A stretch of 64,000 nucleotides of DNA from CAYFLR01 sp964343805 (GTDB lineage: Bacteria; Bdellovibrionota_B; Oligoflexia; CAYFLR01). The translations under genes were made by a program, and so were the position numbers. Shown piece after piece: positions 36,079 through 44,368 of the stretch (positions are counted from its first letter, which is position 1; the number at the start of each line of letters is the position of its first letter). Under the pieces are notes generated by a model. It was not told the origin of the DNA and did no database searches. It saw only the letters and a list, made by a program, of their open reading frames with translations. Where the stretch lies: NCBI GenBank assembly GCA_964343805.1, contig CAYFLR010000004.1, positions 124,001 through 188,000 of the forward strand, written 5' to 3'.

Positions 36079-36909
36079 TTATCTCCGCTGTCCTTGCTGA
36101 TTATACTCTTCTTCCCATTCTCCTGTACTTGAGCTAAAAGGCTCTTGTTGCATTATATGAAAACATTGCTCTAAAGAAGAGGGAATTAAATCATCGTTGC
36201 CGTTTTGACAGGATCCACTTACCAAAGTGACAAAGAAATCCGCACGATCATAAGAGAGTGGGTGAGTGCTTAAATAGGTTTCTAATCTTTGTTGATCTCG
36301 GCTGCCACTGGATTTAGAGAGGGTGGCCATTTTTTGCCAGAGAGTCATACCTGCTTTAGGATTAAAACCTGCATTCCAAGCATAAACCATTCCCTTATAG
36401 TCTGCTTCATGTTCTTGTTTACGGCTGAAAGAGTTATTTTGTAGTGAGGCGGTTATAGCTCCCACTTGGACAGCAACATCAGTGCTATCAGTGACTTGAT
36501 GGGCGACAATACCAGTAGCAATTCCAACTAAAATAGAAGTTCCTAAATTTCCGATAATGGAATCAAAGTGCTTCAAAGTAATATGAGCAAATTCATGGCC
36601 ACAAATAACAGCCAGTTCGTCATCATTGGCGACAAAATTAAGCATGGCGGTAGTTATTGTGACTCCCCCTTCTTTATCGGCATAGGCATTGATGGTGTCA
36701 CTCTCACTGACATTGAGATGTTTAATCATATCTCTTTCTTCAGGGGTCATAATACTGAATAGTCGACCACAAACACGGTGGACTCGATCCGCTTGTGATT
36801 TCTGTTCTATAGATAGAACCTGCGAACCCTCACTTTTTCTAGACTTACAGGAAACCTGTCCAATCAGTGAAATTAATAAAATAATGACTAAAAACCCTGT
36901 TTTTTTCAT
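36079..36909 (-). CDS. M48 family metallopeptidase, likely lipoprotein
   Basis: A 276-residue protein starting at the ATG at 36909 behind GGGAGAGAG (a longer frame adds 12 residues). The N-terminus has a signal with Cys 21 (QVSC), a slightly unusual lipobox. The zinc motif is HEFAH (His 105, Glu 106, His 109), and the third ligand is the Glu in RKQEHEAD. It is similar in arrangement to periplasmic M48 peptidases such as BepA and LoiP, which act on outer-membrane proteins, but has no TPR domain. It is in an operon with the transglutaminase-like lipoprotein, which it could process. Confidence 0.85.
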   Translation of the reverse strand: MKKTGFLVIILLISLIGQVSCKSRKSEGSQVLSIEQKSQADRVHRVCGRLFSIMTPEERDMIKHLNVSESDTINAYADKEGGVTITTAMLNFVANDDELAVICGHEFAHITLKHFDSIIGNLGTSILVGIATGIVAHQVTDSTDVAVQVGAITASLQNNSFSRKQEHEADYKGMVYAWNAGFNPKAGMTLWQKMATLSKSSGSRDQQRLETYLSTHPLSYDRADFFVTLVSGSCQNGNDDLIPSSLEQCFHIMQQEPFSSSTGEWEEEYNQQGQRR

Positions 36910-37063
36910 GACACTCTCTCCCTTAGGGTGAATCATATTTAGCACCTTTAAAATTAATTGCTTTCGATCTTCGGATCGAAAGAAGGCCTTAAAGACTTTA
37001 GGGAATTGTAAAAAAAGACAAATTTATTAAATAAAACAGGTGATTATATGTGGATAAAATAAC

Positions 37064-37095
37064 AAAAAAACCCTCATCACCTGGATGAGGGTTTT
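37064..37095. terminator. Bidirectional intrinsic terminator
   Basis: AAAACCCTCATC and GATGAGGGTTTT pair around a short ACCTG apex, with A and T runs on both sides. It lies after the Q/E-rich lipoprotein gene and before the peptidase operon on the same strand. Confidence 0.85.
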
Positions 37096-37138
37096 GATTT
37101 ATCAGTAAACTTAAGAATGGGGGGGGGAATTCTTAAGC

Positions 37139-38179
37139 TTATTGCTGTATTTGATCTTGGACACTTGGCTGAATAGGTGAGTCAATGTCCCAATCTCCGG
37201 GAGCTGCATTTCTTTCAGAGTAATAGCTGGAGGTTGTATGATTATATTCTTTTTGTTCCTGCTCTTGATCTTGCTCTTGAACTTGCTCCTGCTCTTGATC
37301 TTGTTCCTGCTCTTGTTCACTGCTCTTATCAGAAGTAGATCCAGTATTTTCGTATTGGGTAGTAGTATCTTGGTAGGGTCCTTCACTTTGATATTGTTCT
37401 TGCTCTTGCTCCTGATACTGCTCTTGCTCTTCGCTTTGTTGTTGATTTTGCTCTTGGTTTTGTTCCTGCTCCTGCTCTTGTTTCTGGTCTTGGACTGTTT
37501 CCTGTTTTACACTGCCTTGAATAGTCGTTTGATTAGTAGATCTGGTGTCATGCTCCACTGCTTGCTCTTCAAATTCATAGACGGTACTGTTACTGGCGGC
37601 TTCTTCTTTAGGTCTAACAGGGTTGAGGCTGTCATATCGTTCTTTTAAGTCTTGGTATTTTTTCTTGGCTTCAGCCAGGTCGTTTTCAGCCTTATTTTGA
37701 TCTTGCTGCTGCTGTATTTCAACACATTCTTCCATTAAATCATCAACTTCTTTAGCGAGTAGACGCAATTCCTGTCGTTCATTTAGATCTGTAATCTGAT
37801 CTTTACTACTTTTAACTCCACCTTGTAGGATTTCAAGGTCTGTTATAAGATCGGAGACCTCTTTGGTGATAACTACTTCAGCGCTAGCTAGAGCAACATC
37901 GGTAGGCTCAGCACCTGATAATTCTTCCTCTCCAATATTTGGTAAAGGGATATTCGCTTCACCCACATTGGTGGTGGCCAGACTGGTGCTGTCACCTTCA
38001 GAACCATCTGTAATTACAGTGAAATCAGATTCACCAACTTCAGGAATCTGCTCTCCCTTATCCATTTTTTCTACGGTGCGGGGGGTTCGCTTTTGTTGTT
38101 TTTGACAACCTGCCAATAGGAGGGTAAAAACTGTGAGTCCACAAATAAGCTGGATAAGTAGTTTTGTTATATTTTTCAT
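37139..38179 (-). CDS. Lipoprotein with glutamine/glutamate repeat tail
   Basis: A 346-residue lipoprotein (signal ending LLAGC, Cys 25). Residues 100-185 are likely a coiled coil (EVSDLITDLEILQG, ENDLAEAKKKYQDLKER). Residues 225-310 are almost only Gln and Glu with some Tyr (QEQEQEQ units), followed by a short polar tail. Such Q-rich stretches can aggregate or form coiled coils. I do not know the function. On the other strand the same region gives an apparent leucine-rich membrane protein, which is an artefact. Confidence 0.78.
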   Translation of the reverse strand: MKNITKLLIQLICGLTVFTLLLAGCQKQQKRTPRTVEKMDKGEQIPEVGESDFTVITDGSEGDSTSLATTNVGEANIPLPNIGEEELSGAEPTDVALASAEVVITKEVSDLITDLEILQGGVKSSKDQITDLNERQELRLLAKEVDDLMEECVEIQQQQDQNKAENDLAEAKKKYQDLKERYDSLNPVRPKEEAASNSTVYEFEEQAVEHDTRSTNQTTIQGSVKQETVQDQKQEQEQEQNQEQNQQQSEEQEQYQEQEQEQYQSEGPYQDTTTQYENTGSTSDKSSEQEQEQDQEQEQVQEQDQEQEQKEYNHTTSSYYSERNAAPGDWDIDSPIQPSVQDQIQQ

Positions 38180-38517
38180 CTGATGGCTCCCTTTTGTATC
38201 ATCATGATTTCCATTTCCATGGAACTATTTTTTAAGCGGGGGCAAACTTTGAAACCCTTACAGGCTACAATTCGTCCCGCCCAATGTTTTTGCAAAGCCT
38301 ATGCCATTTATTAAGTTTCAGTCTATCTCTTGATTTTACTCGCTATTCTTATCGGCGGAATTTTTCATTTATTGAGAACTGTTTAAACTTTAGACAGCCT
38401 GGTGAAGAGTTGTCTATATTTTGATCAATTTTTTTTGTTCAAGATACTAAAAAATGTGTCGATAACCCAAAGAGCGATTTATTGATAGGGTTTAACCTAA
38501 TAAAACTGAGGCGTAAT
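38180..38517. other. Divergent intergenic region
   Basis: 338 bases between two divergently transcribed lipoprotein genes. A TTCCATGGAA palindrome occurs near 38214; otherwise no strong promoter match or coding potential is evident. Promoters for both genes must lie here. Confidence 0.4.
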
Positions 38518-40332
38518 ATGAAGGGATTCATCATTCTACTAGTATTGATCACTGGGGTATCTTGTATTCGGCTGGATAAAGATAAAAAGTCCACCTTAAA
38601 AGATAGTCGAGGGGGTGGTACCTCAGAAGCTGCCGAAGCATTAATTGATCGAGCAAAAGATATTAAAGATGATTTAGATTTGGAAGGGTACAGCCCTGAA
38701 AAAGCTGGAATTCCTGTCAGCCTTACTAACGATAGTATTAAGAATTTAAAAAGCAAGAACCGTTGTTGGCGTGAAAATATCCGAGATGTTTATCTCCCGC
38801 AAAATGCTTCCGATGAAGTGGCTTTTGGAGAACTTGCCTACTGTCTATTTTGGCATCGCCAATTAGGCTATGGTGTGAAAGTGGGGATTCGAGATGGCTA
38901 TATAGGGAAAAGTCACCAAGGGCGTTTTGTAATTGATAGATCTCAGTTTGATCACACTGCTAAAAAGGTTTATAACATTGTTGCCAGCCTGCGGCAGAAA
39001 GGTATTTCTACCTATCGTGATTTCTTAGCCGTTCCTTCCAATAGTCCCTTGTCAGTGAGTAAAAATGGAAAAATAGAGGTTCCTTATAACATCGGAGATG
39101 ATTCCTTAATTCAGTTTATGCGCCTTTACCCTAGCTATCCCATTAAGTTTATCTTAAATCGACCCACTGATAATTTTAATACTGAAGCCATCAATGGCTA
39201 TCATCAAAAGATGGCAGTTGCTCTCAATGTTATTTCTGAAGCCCTTACTGAGGTGGAAGGCAAACTAGGTAAGTATGTGCCCTTTAAATTCTTAATCGGT
39301 CCAACGAGTATTGTAAAAATGGTTCGCTATCGTAAGATGGATCGAAGGGTTGTTCAGGTTGAATTGCCTTATAATGTATCTAAAAAAGAGCTGGTCCTCA
39401 TGTTAGTCAATCATCTTGATACCAGAGGATACTTTTTAATTCCGGAACAAAAACCGAAAAACACCGCAGGTTTTATTACCATGGTAAAAATAAAAGGAAA
39501 CCCTAGCAATGGTTTAGACTCCTATTTTAATACTCTTGAACGAGCCTATGGAGAGGGAATCGCTAACACCAATACCGCAATTAAAGGCATGTTTAATTAT
39601 TTCGATCAAGGACATGATTATTATGTTCCTGAATTTAACTTTATTCCCTTTGTGTTCAGTATTGGTCCAAAAAGTTATATGCCACTTTCCGGGTTCCGGA
39701 AATTATTAGGTAAGAGAAGACTCTATATTGAGTTTCCATATGATTTACCCGCAAATGATATTTTGTTAATTGCTCGTAATAAATTAAGAGGCTTAAAATT
39801 CACCTACTCCTTAAAAAGTGATAAAAAGCCAGGAATCAGTAAAGAGGAGTATTTAAAAGGGATTCGCACCATTGAGAGAACCATCACTAAACTACCTCGT
39901 TCCATTTACGATGATGCTATTTCTTATATAACATTTAGAATCGGTCCGAGTTATTTCTATCCTGCTGTTTCTAATAAACAGGTAAAATTCCCTAACTTTA
40001 AAACCAAAGGTAATATCATCACCATTCCTAACGATATCTCTTCCGGAGATCTGCTCCGATTCTTAAGACTCTATCATGCAGGTTATAAGGTGCTTTGGCA
40101 TAAAGATGTAGGGGGGGTGAAAAACTTCCTTCAAGGATTAACCACCTTCTTTGACGTGGTAGAGCACTTTGAAAACAGTTCCCATTCTGAGCTAGCTGCT
40201 TTCAAACGAAAGTTCAAAATGTTTCAAAACAGAGAGAGTGATTTTCAATTAGAAATTTCTGATACTGAAGTATTCAGAGTTCCTTTCACCGCCACTAAGG
40301 AAGAAATGATACGCTTTTTAAGTCGGTATTAG
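38518..40332 (+). CDS. Lipoprotein built of repeated modules of about 110 residues
   Basis: A 604-residue lipoprotein (signal ending ITGVSC, Cys 16) starting at the ATG at 38518 with GAGG before it. It contains about four or five related units. Each has a strand segment F..IGP.S (FKFLIGPTS, FVFSIGPKS, ITFRIGPSY), then a strand ending in (E/I)(L/F/I)P(Y/N)(N/D) (VELPYNVSKKEL, IEFPYDLPANDI, ITIPNDISSGDL, FRVPFTATKEEM) and a helix such as ELVLMLVNHL or DLLRFLRLYH. Internal duplication is visible by eye. No known family is recognised; a surface-exposed scaffold is a reasonable inference. Confidence 0.75.
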   Translation: MKGFIILLVLITGVSCIRLDKDKKSTLKDSRGGGTSEAAEALIDRAKDIKDDLDLEGYSPEKAGIPVSLTNDSIKNLKSKNRCWRENIRDVYLPQNASDEVAFGELAYCLFWHRQLGYGVKVGIRDGYIGKSHQGRFVIDRSQFDHTAKKVYNIVASLRQKGISTYRDFLAVPSNSPLSVSKNGKIEVPYNIGDDSLIQFMRLYPSYPIKFILNRPTDNFNTEAINGYHQKMAVALNVISEALTEVEGKLGKYVPFKFLIGPTSIVKMVRYRKMDRRVVQVELPYNVSKKELVLMLVNHLDTRGYFLIPEQKPKNTAGFITMVKIKGNPSNGLDSYFNTLERAYGEGIANTNTAIKGMFNYFDQGHDYYVPEFNFIPFVFSIGPKSYMPLSGFRKLLGKRRLYIEFPYDLPANDILLIARNKLRGLKFTYSLKSDKKPGISKEEYLKGIRTIERTITKLPRSIYDDAISYITFRIGPSYFYPAVSNKQVKFPNFKTKGNIITIPNDISSGDLLRFLRLYHAGYKVLWHKDVGGVKNFLQGLTTFFDVVEHFENSSHSELAAFKRKFKMFQNRESDFQLEISDTEVFRVPFTATKEEMIRFLSRY

Positions 40333-40340
40333 ATTTCCGG

Positions 40341-41801
40341 TTAAAGGCTTTCTAGCACTCCACTTTCTTGATTAAAATCCTTAATTTGTTGATCCCATTT
40401 TTCAATTTGGCTGAAAGTATTTTGGAAAAACTTGCGGTCTTCCCAAAGTTGGTTGAGATCAGAGAGGCTACGCTCTTGTTGTTCTACCCAAGTGAAGTAT
40501 TTTAAATTATGCCTGGCCCGGCGGTCGGCGTAGGTTAATTCTTTTAGTTCGGAAGTGCTTACATTTTTAATACCATTAAAGGCAGCTATAGATTCTTCTA
40601 GACCAAAGTCTCCTTGTAGTTCTTGTTCTTCTTGTAAACGAGAACTGTAGAGTTCCATAGAGTCTGTCGCCACAGAAAAAATCACATCTTGTTCTGATAG
40701 TTCATAGTATTTAGCCGTTTTGATGGCTCCCAGGAGGTTCCCAATGCCTGATATGCCGAGAAGGTGAAGCCTGCTTATGGTCTCTTCAGGAACACCTTGC
40801 TTTAATAAATAAGATTGTCCCTCTTTTTCATTAAAAAGCCTCATTAAATCAATGCAGAGTTGGTCCTTAATGGCTGCTACCACATCAGTGTTTCGAACGT
40901 TATGAATCCAAGGTACATGCTTATCGCCGATGCCTTCAATGCGATGAGCTCCAAAGCCATTTTCTAGAAGGGTAGGGCATTCTGCCGCTTCACAGGCTGT
41001 GATTTTAACTTTGGGGTATTTCGTTTTTAAATAATCCCCCGCGGATATAGTACCTGCTGAACCGGTTGAGCTAATAAATGCTGCCAGCTCCTCTCCTTTA
41101 TTAAGTTTTTCATAAGCTTCACCAATGGAAGGACCAGTGACGCCAAAATGCCAACAGGCGTTGCCCCATTCTTCGAATTGGTTAAAGATAGTGCAGTCAG
41201 GTCTGTTCTTTTTTATATCCCAGCATTTATCATAGATTTCTTTGACATTGGATTCAGAGCCTGGGGTTTTAATAATTTCAGCACCAATTTTCTCAAGCCA
41301 GGCAAATCGCTCGGCACTCATTTCTTCGGGTAGAATTGCCACCGCATCGCAACCTAATAAATGAGAATCAAATGCTCCCCCTCGGCAGTAGTTTCCCGTT
41401 GATGGCCATACAGCTTTTTGATTAACCGGGTCAAATTCACCAGCCAAAATTTTAGGAACTAAACAGCCATAGGCTGCTCCTACTTTATGAGCTCCGGTAG
41501 GAAACCATTTGCCCACCATCATAATTATTCTGGCTTTTACACCTGATAGAGAGGAAGGGATTTCTAAGGTATTTACTTCCCCATAACCACCGCCATTGGC
41601 AATTGGCTCGTTCTTCCAACTAATACGAAAGAGATTGAGAGGATGAGGGTCCCAAAGAGAAATAGTTTTAAGTGCCTCTTTTATTTTATTAGGAATTAAA
41701 GATGGGTCCCTCATTTCTGCAAAAGTGGGAAGCACTATCTTTTTTTCTTTAGCTCTTTTAATGGCATTTTGATAGGGGAGGGTTTGCTTTATATCACTCA
41801 T
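40341..41801 (-). CDS. PLP-dependent enzyme, fold type II
   Basis: A 486-residue enzyme of the tryptophan-synthase-beta/threonine-synthase/cysteine-synthase superfamily. The PLP Lys is likely in PTGAHKVGAAYG; the phosphate loop resembles STGSAGTISAGD, and STGNYCRGGAFDS contributes to the substrate site. Its start overlaps the threonine synthase stop by 4 bases (ATGA), so the two are coupled. Partner and length (about 480) distinguish it from TrpB; possibilities include a lyase or synthase acting on a threonine- or homoserine-related compound. I cannot name the reaction. Confidence 0.72.
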   Translation of the reverse strand: MSDIKQTLPYQNAIKRAKEKKIVLPTFAEMRDPSLIPNKIKEALKTISLWDPHPLNLFRISWKNEPIANGGGYGEVNTLEIPSSLSGVKARIIMMVGKWFPTGAHKVGAAYGCLVPKILAGEFDPVNQKAVWPSTGNYCRGGAFDSHLLGCDAVAILPEEMSAERFAWLEKIGAEIIKTPGSESNVKEIYDKCWDIKKNRPDCTIFNQFEEWGNACWHFGVTGPSIGEAYEKLNKGEELAAFISSTGSAGTISAGDYLKTKYPKVKITACEAAECPTLLENGFGAHRIEGIGDKHVPWIHNVRNTDVVAAIKDQLCIDLMRLFNEKEGQSYLLKQGVPEETISRLHLLGISGIGNLLGAIKTAKYYELSEQDVIFSVATDSMELYSSRLQEEQELQGDFGLEESIAAFNGIKNVSTSELKELTYADRRARHNLKYFTWVEQQERSLSDLNQLWEDRKFFQNTFSQIEKWDQQIKDFNQESGVLESL

Positions 41802-43015
41802 TTTATCTCCTTCTGGGCTATTTCTTCTTGCAGTGATTTTAAATTTGGTGAAATGCTATCTGGTGTCTCACAGAGAGTTAAAGCAGATTTCATATCTTTA
41901 AGACCGTTACCGGTGACCAATAGCATTACCTTTTGTTTTGAAAATAAAGATGAATCTTTTAAGAGGGCTGCTGTTGTCACGGCAGCTGAGGGTTCTGCGA
42001 ATATCCCAGTTTGTTGTGCTAAATAGAGAGCTCCTGCTTTGATCTCTTCATCTGTGACAGTTATGGCGAACCCTTTTGATTCTTTGATTGCTTTTAGGGC
42101 TGCCAGACCGTCTTTAGGAAGCTCTACACTGATACTATCCGCAATGGTTTTTACTCTAGTGGGTGCTGGAAGATCATTTTTTTTAAAGGCCTTATAAATG
42201 GATTGGCTACCTTCTGCCTGGACAGCCACCAAGCGAGGAAGACGGTCAATTTTCTTAACTTTGTATAGATCTGAAAGACCTTTCCAAAGACCGCTAATTA
42301 TATTTCCATCTCCCACCGGAACCAAAATCATATCTGGCATTTTAAAAGAGAGTTGGAGTGCTAATTCGATTGAACAGAGTTTCTTTCCTTCGCGAGTGAG
42401 GGGATTATAGCCGGTATTTCGGTTATACCAATTAAAATGATTTGATGCTTCTATACATAAAGCAAAAGCGTCATCGTAGGTTCCTTTTACGGGAAAAACT
42501 TTGGCTCCATAAACCAGGAGTTGGACCAATTTGGCTTGAGGAATAGCTTCAGGTACAAAAATGATAGGTTTAATACCTTTTCCTGCAGCTAAGCAAGCAA
42601 GAGATGAGGCGGCATTCCCTGTTGAAGCGGTACAAACAGTGTCAATTTTATGCTGTAATGCGGCAGCAATAATAAGAGAACTGGCTCTATCTTTAAATGA
42701 CAGGCTGGGGTTCCTGGTTTCGTCTTTAAAAAGCAATTCCTTTAGCCCGAGTTCTTTAGCTAGTGGATGGAAAGAGTGGATGGGTGTCGGATTGATCATT
42801 ACTTTTTCTAAATATTGAGGGGAAACTGGGAGCAAAGGAGCAAAGTCATTTAGTATTTGATACCTAATGGATGAGGAGGTGGTGGTTTTTATGGTTTGAC
42901 CGTAATCGTAAACCACCTGCATATTTTCATTGCATTTAGGGCATTGATAGTTTTGTATATGAAACGGTATTTCATGCTGGCAAGAGATACATTGTAAGAA
43001 AAACTGACTCTTCAT
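41798..43015 (-). CDS. thrC: Threonine synthase
   Basis: A 405-residue PLP enzyme that turns O-phosphohomoserine into threonine. The N-terminus has a zinc-ribbon-like CISC...CPKC. The PLP Lys is in NPSLSFKDRASS, the usual threonine synthase motif (T/P)xxSFKDR, and ASTGNAASSLA and the phosphate loop region VPVGDGNIISGLWKG follow. The coupled PLP enzyme downstream is unusual. The hom and thrB genes are not in the window. The ATG at 43015 has only a weak ribosome site. Confidence 0.85.
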   Translation of the reverse strand: MKSQFFLQCISCQHEIPFHIQNYQCPKCNENMQVVYDYGQTIKTTTSSSIRYQILNDFAPLLPVSPQYLEKVMINPTPIHSFHPLAKELGLKELLFKDETRNPSLSFKDRASSLIIAAALQHKIDTVCTASTGNAASSLACLAAGKGIKPIIFVPEAIPQAKLVQLLVYGAKVFPVKGTYDDAFALCIEASNHFNWYNRNTGYNPLTREGKKLCSIELALQLSFKMPDMILVPVGDGNIISGLWKGLSDLYKVKKIDRLPRLVAVQAEGSQSIYKAFKKNDLPAPTRVKTIADSISVELPKDGLAALKAIKESKGFAITVTDEEIKAGALYLAQQTGIFAEPSAAVTTAALLKDSSLFSKQKVMLLVTGNGLKDMKSALTLCETPDSISPNLKSLQEEIAQKEIK

Positions 43016-43072
43016 AGTAACTGAAAACCATAACCTAAATGTGGTCCTAAGTCAAAGTCATCTAGATAGGGT

Positions 43073-44368
43073 ATGAGATTAGATCCAAACAATAAAAAAG
43101 AATTACTTGATCGGCTCTTTAATCGTCGAAGAGGGGGGAAAAGAACCAGTTTGGCTAATGTAGAAGCCCTTTGCCAGCTTTTTAAATGCTCTTTAAGTAT
43201 TCCCGCCATCATTGTCACTGGAACAAATGGAAAAGGATCTGTTAGCTTTTATCTTCACCATATATTGAGTCATGCTGGCATCAAAGTGGGTCTCTTTACC
43301 TCTCCCCATTTAATTAACTATCATGAGAGATTTGTTATAAATGGTGAATTTATTCCAGATGATGATTTGCTTTCTATGGTCTATCAAGCCCTTAGTTGGT
43401 GTGAACAGAGAAAGATTGGAGCCACTTTTTTTGAAATTTCCACAGCCATAGCTCTTAAATACTTTGAAAAAAATAAAGCCGAGATCATCATTCTGGAAGT
43501 GGGAGTGGGGGGCGTTCTGGATGCCACCACCATTGTAAATCCCATCTGTTCAATTGTGACCTCCGTGGGGCTGGATCACATGGATAGTTTAGGTGGGACA
43601 CTCGAGGAAATCGCCATAAAGAAAGCGGGAGTGATCAAAAAAGGTGGTGCAGCCTTTATCGGAAAGATGGCCCCCTCTCTTGCTGGTATATTTAAAGAGA
43701 CCTGCTATAAATTGAAGGCTGAATTTTATCCTTCGCTAGAGAAAATAGAAGATTTTATTTCATCTGCTAATCCAAAGGCTCCTTCCTATCAAAAGCAGAT
43801 GTGGTCTTTGGCATGCAAAGTGGCATCTTATGTTCTAAAAAAATCTCAATACACTTCTTATAAAATGGATCTGTTACTTTTAAAGAAAATTCCTATCTGG
43901 CCAGGAAGGTTCCAACAGCTTAAGTTCGACGAAACAGAGCTTTTTATAGATGTGGCTCATAACCCAGCAGCCATTAAAAAACTGCTTGCTGATTTAAAGT
44001 CTTTAAATTATCAGCCCATTATTCTTTTAGGTTGTGCCCTAGATAAGGATTTCAGCTCAATGATCGAAGAAATAAAAAGTACAAAAGCTGAGTTTCTCTT
44101 TTTTAAATTTAAATTTCCTCGCTCATGGCAGCAGGCAGATGTGCCTGCTCTTTATCAATCAAAACCCTTTTTCGAGTCATGGCAAAAGGCCTACTCTTAT
44201 GCTTTAAAAATAAAAAAGTCAGATGAGATTATCCTACTCACTGGAAGTTGTTACGGAGTGGGAGAAGTGCTTACAGACGTGAATTTTAGTTTTGCAGATC
44301 CTCACTGTACCCACAAACTTCAATTTGACAGAATGGTTTACCTTTATAAGCAAATGGAACCACAATAA
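43073..44368 (+). CDS. folC: Folylpolyglutamate synthase/dihydrofolate synthase
   Basis: A 431-residue Mur-ligase-family enzyme that adds glutamate to folates. ATP-binding VTGTNGKGSVS, LFTSPHLINYHERF, EVGVGGVLDATT and the Mg/ATP segment TSVGLDHMDSLGGTLEEIA are all typical of FolC. The C-terminal LTGSCYGVGEVL ends the domain, after which about 27 residues extend to the stop. The last 83 bases overlap, tail to tail, with the 3' end of the minus-strand TPR-CheX gene. It is transcribed divergently from thrC. Confidence 0.9.
   Translation: MRLDPNNKKELLDRLFNRRRGGKRTSLANVEALCQLFKCSLSIPAIIVTGTNGKGSVSFYLHHILSHAGIKVGLFTSPHLINYHERFVINGEFIPDDDLLSMVYQALSWCEQRKIGATFFEISTAIALKYFEKNKAEIIILEVGVGGVLDATTIVNPICSIVTSVGLDHMDSLGGTLEEIAIKKAGVIKKGGAAFIGKMAPSLAGIFKETCYKLKAEFYPSLEKIEDFISSANPKAPSYQKQMWSLACKVASYVLKKSQYTSYKMDLLLLKKIPIWPGRFQQLKFDETELFIDVAHNPAAIKKLLADLKSLNYQPIILLGCALDKDFSSMIEEIKSTKAEFLFFKFKFPRSWQQADVPALYQSKPFFESWQKAYSYALKIKKSDEIILLTGSCYGVGEVLTDVNFSFADPHCTHKLQFDRMVYLYKQMEPQ

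Noticed and set aside
37238..37648. Apparent leucine-rich membrane protein on the plus strand
   Set aside because: It is the complement of the Gln/Glu codon repeats in the lipoprotein gene on the other strand; composition explains it entirely.
40341..41801. Tryptophan synthase beta chain or cysteine synthase
   Set aside because: The fold is shared, but the Lys motif (GAHKVGAAYG) and pairing with threonine synthase do not match either closely; left as an unnamed PLP enzyme.
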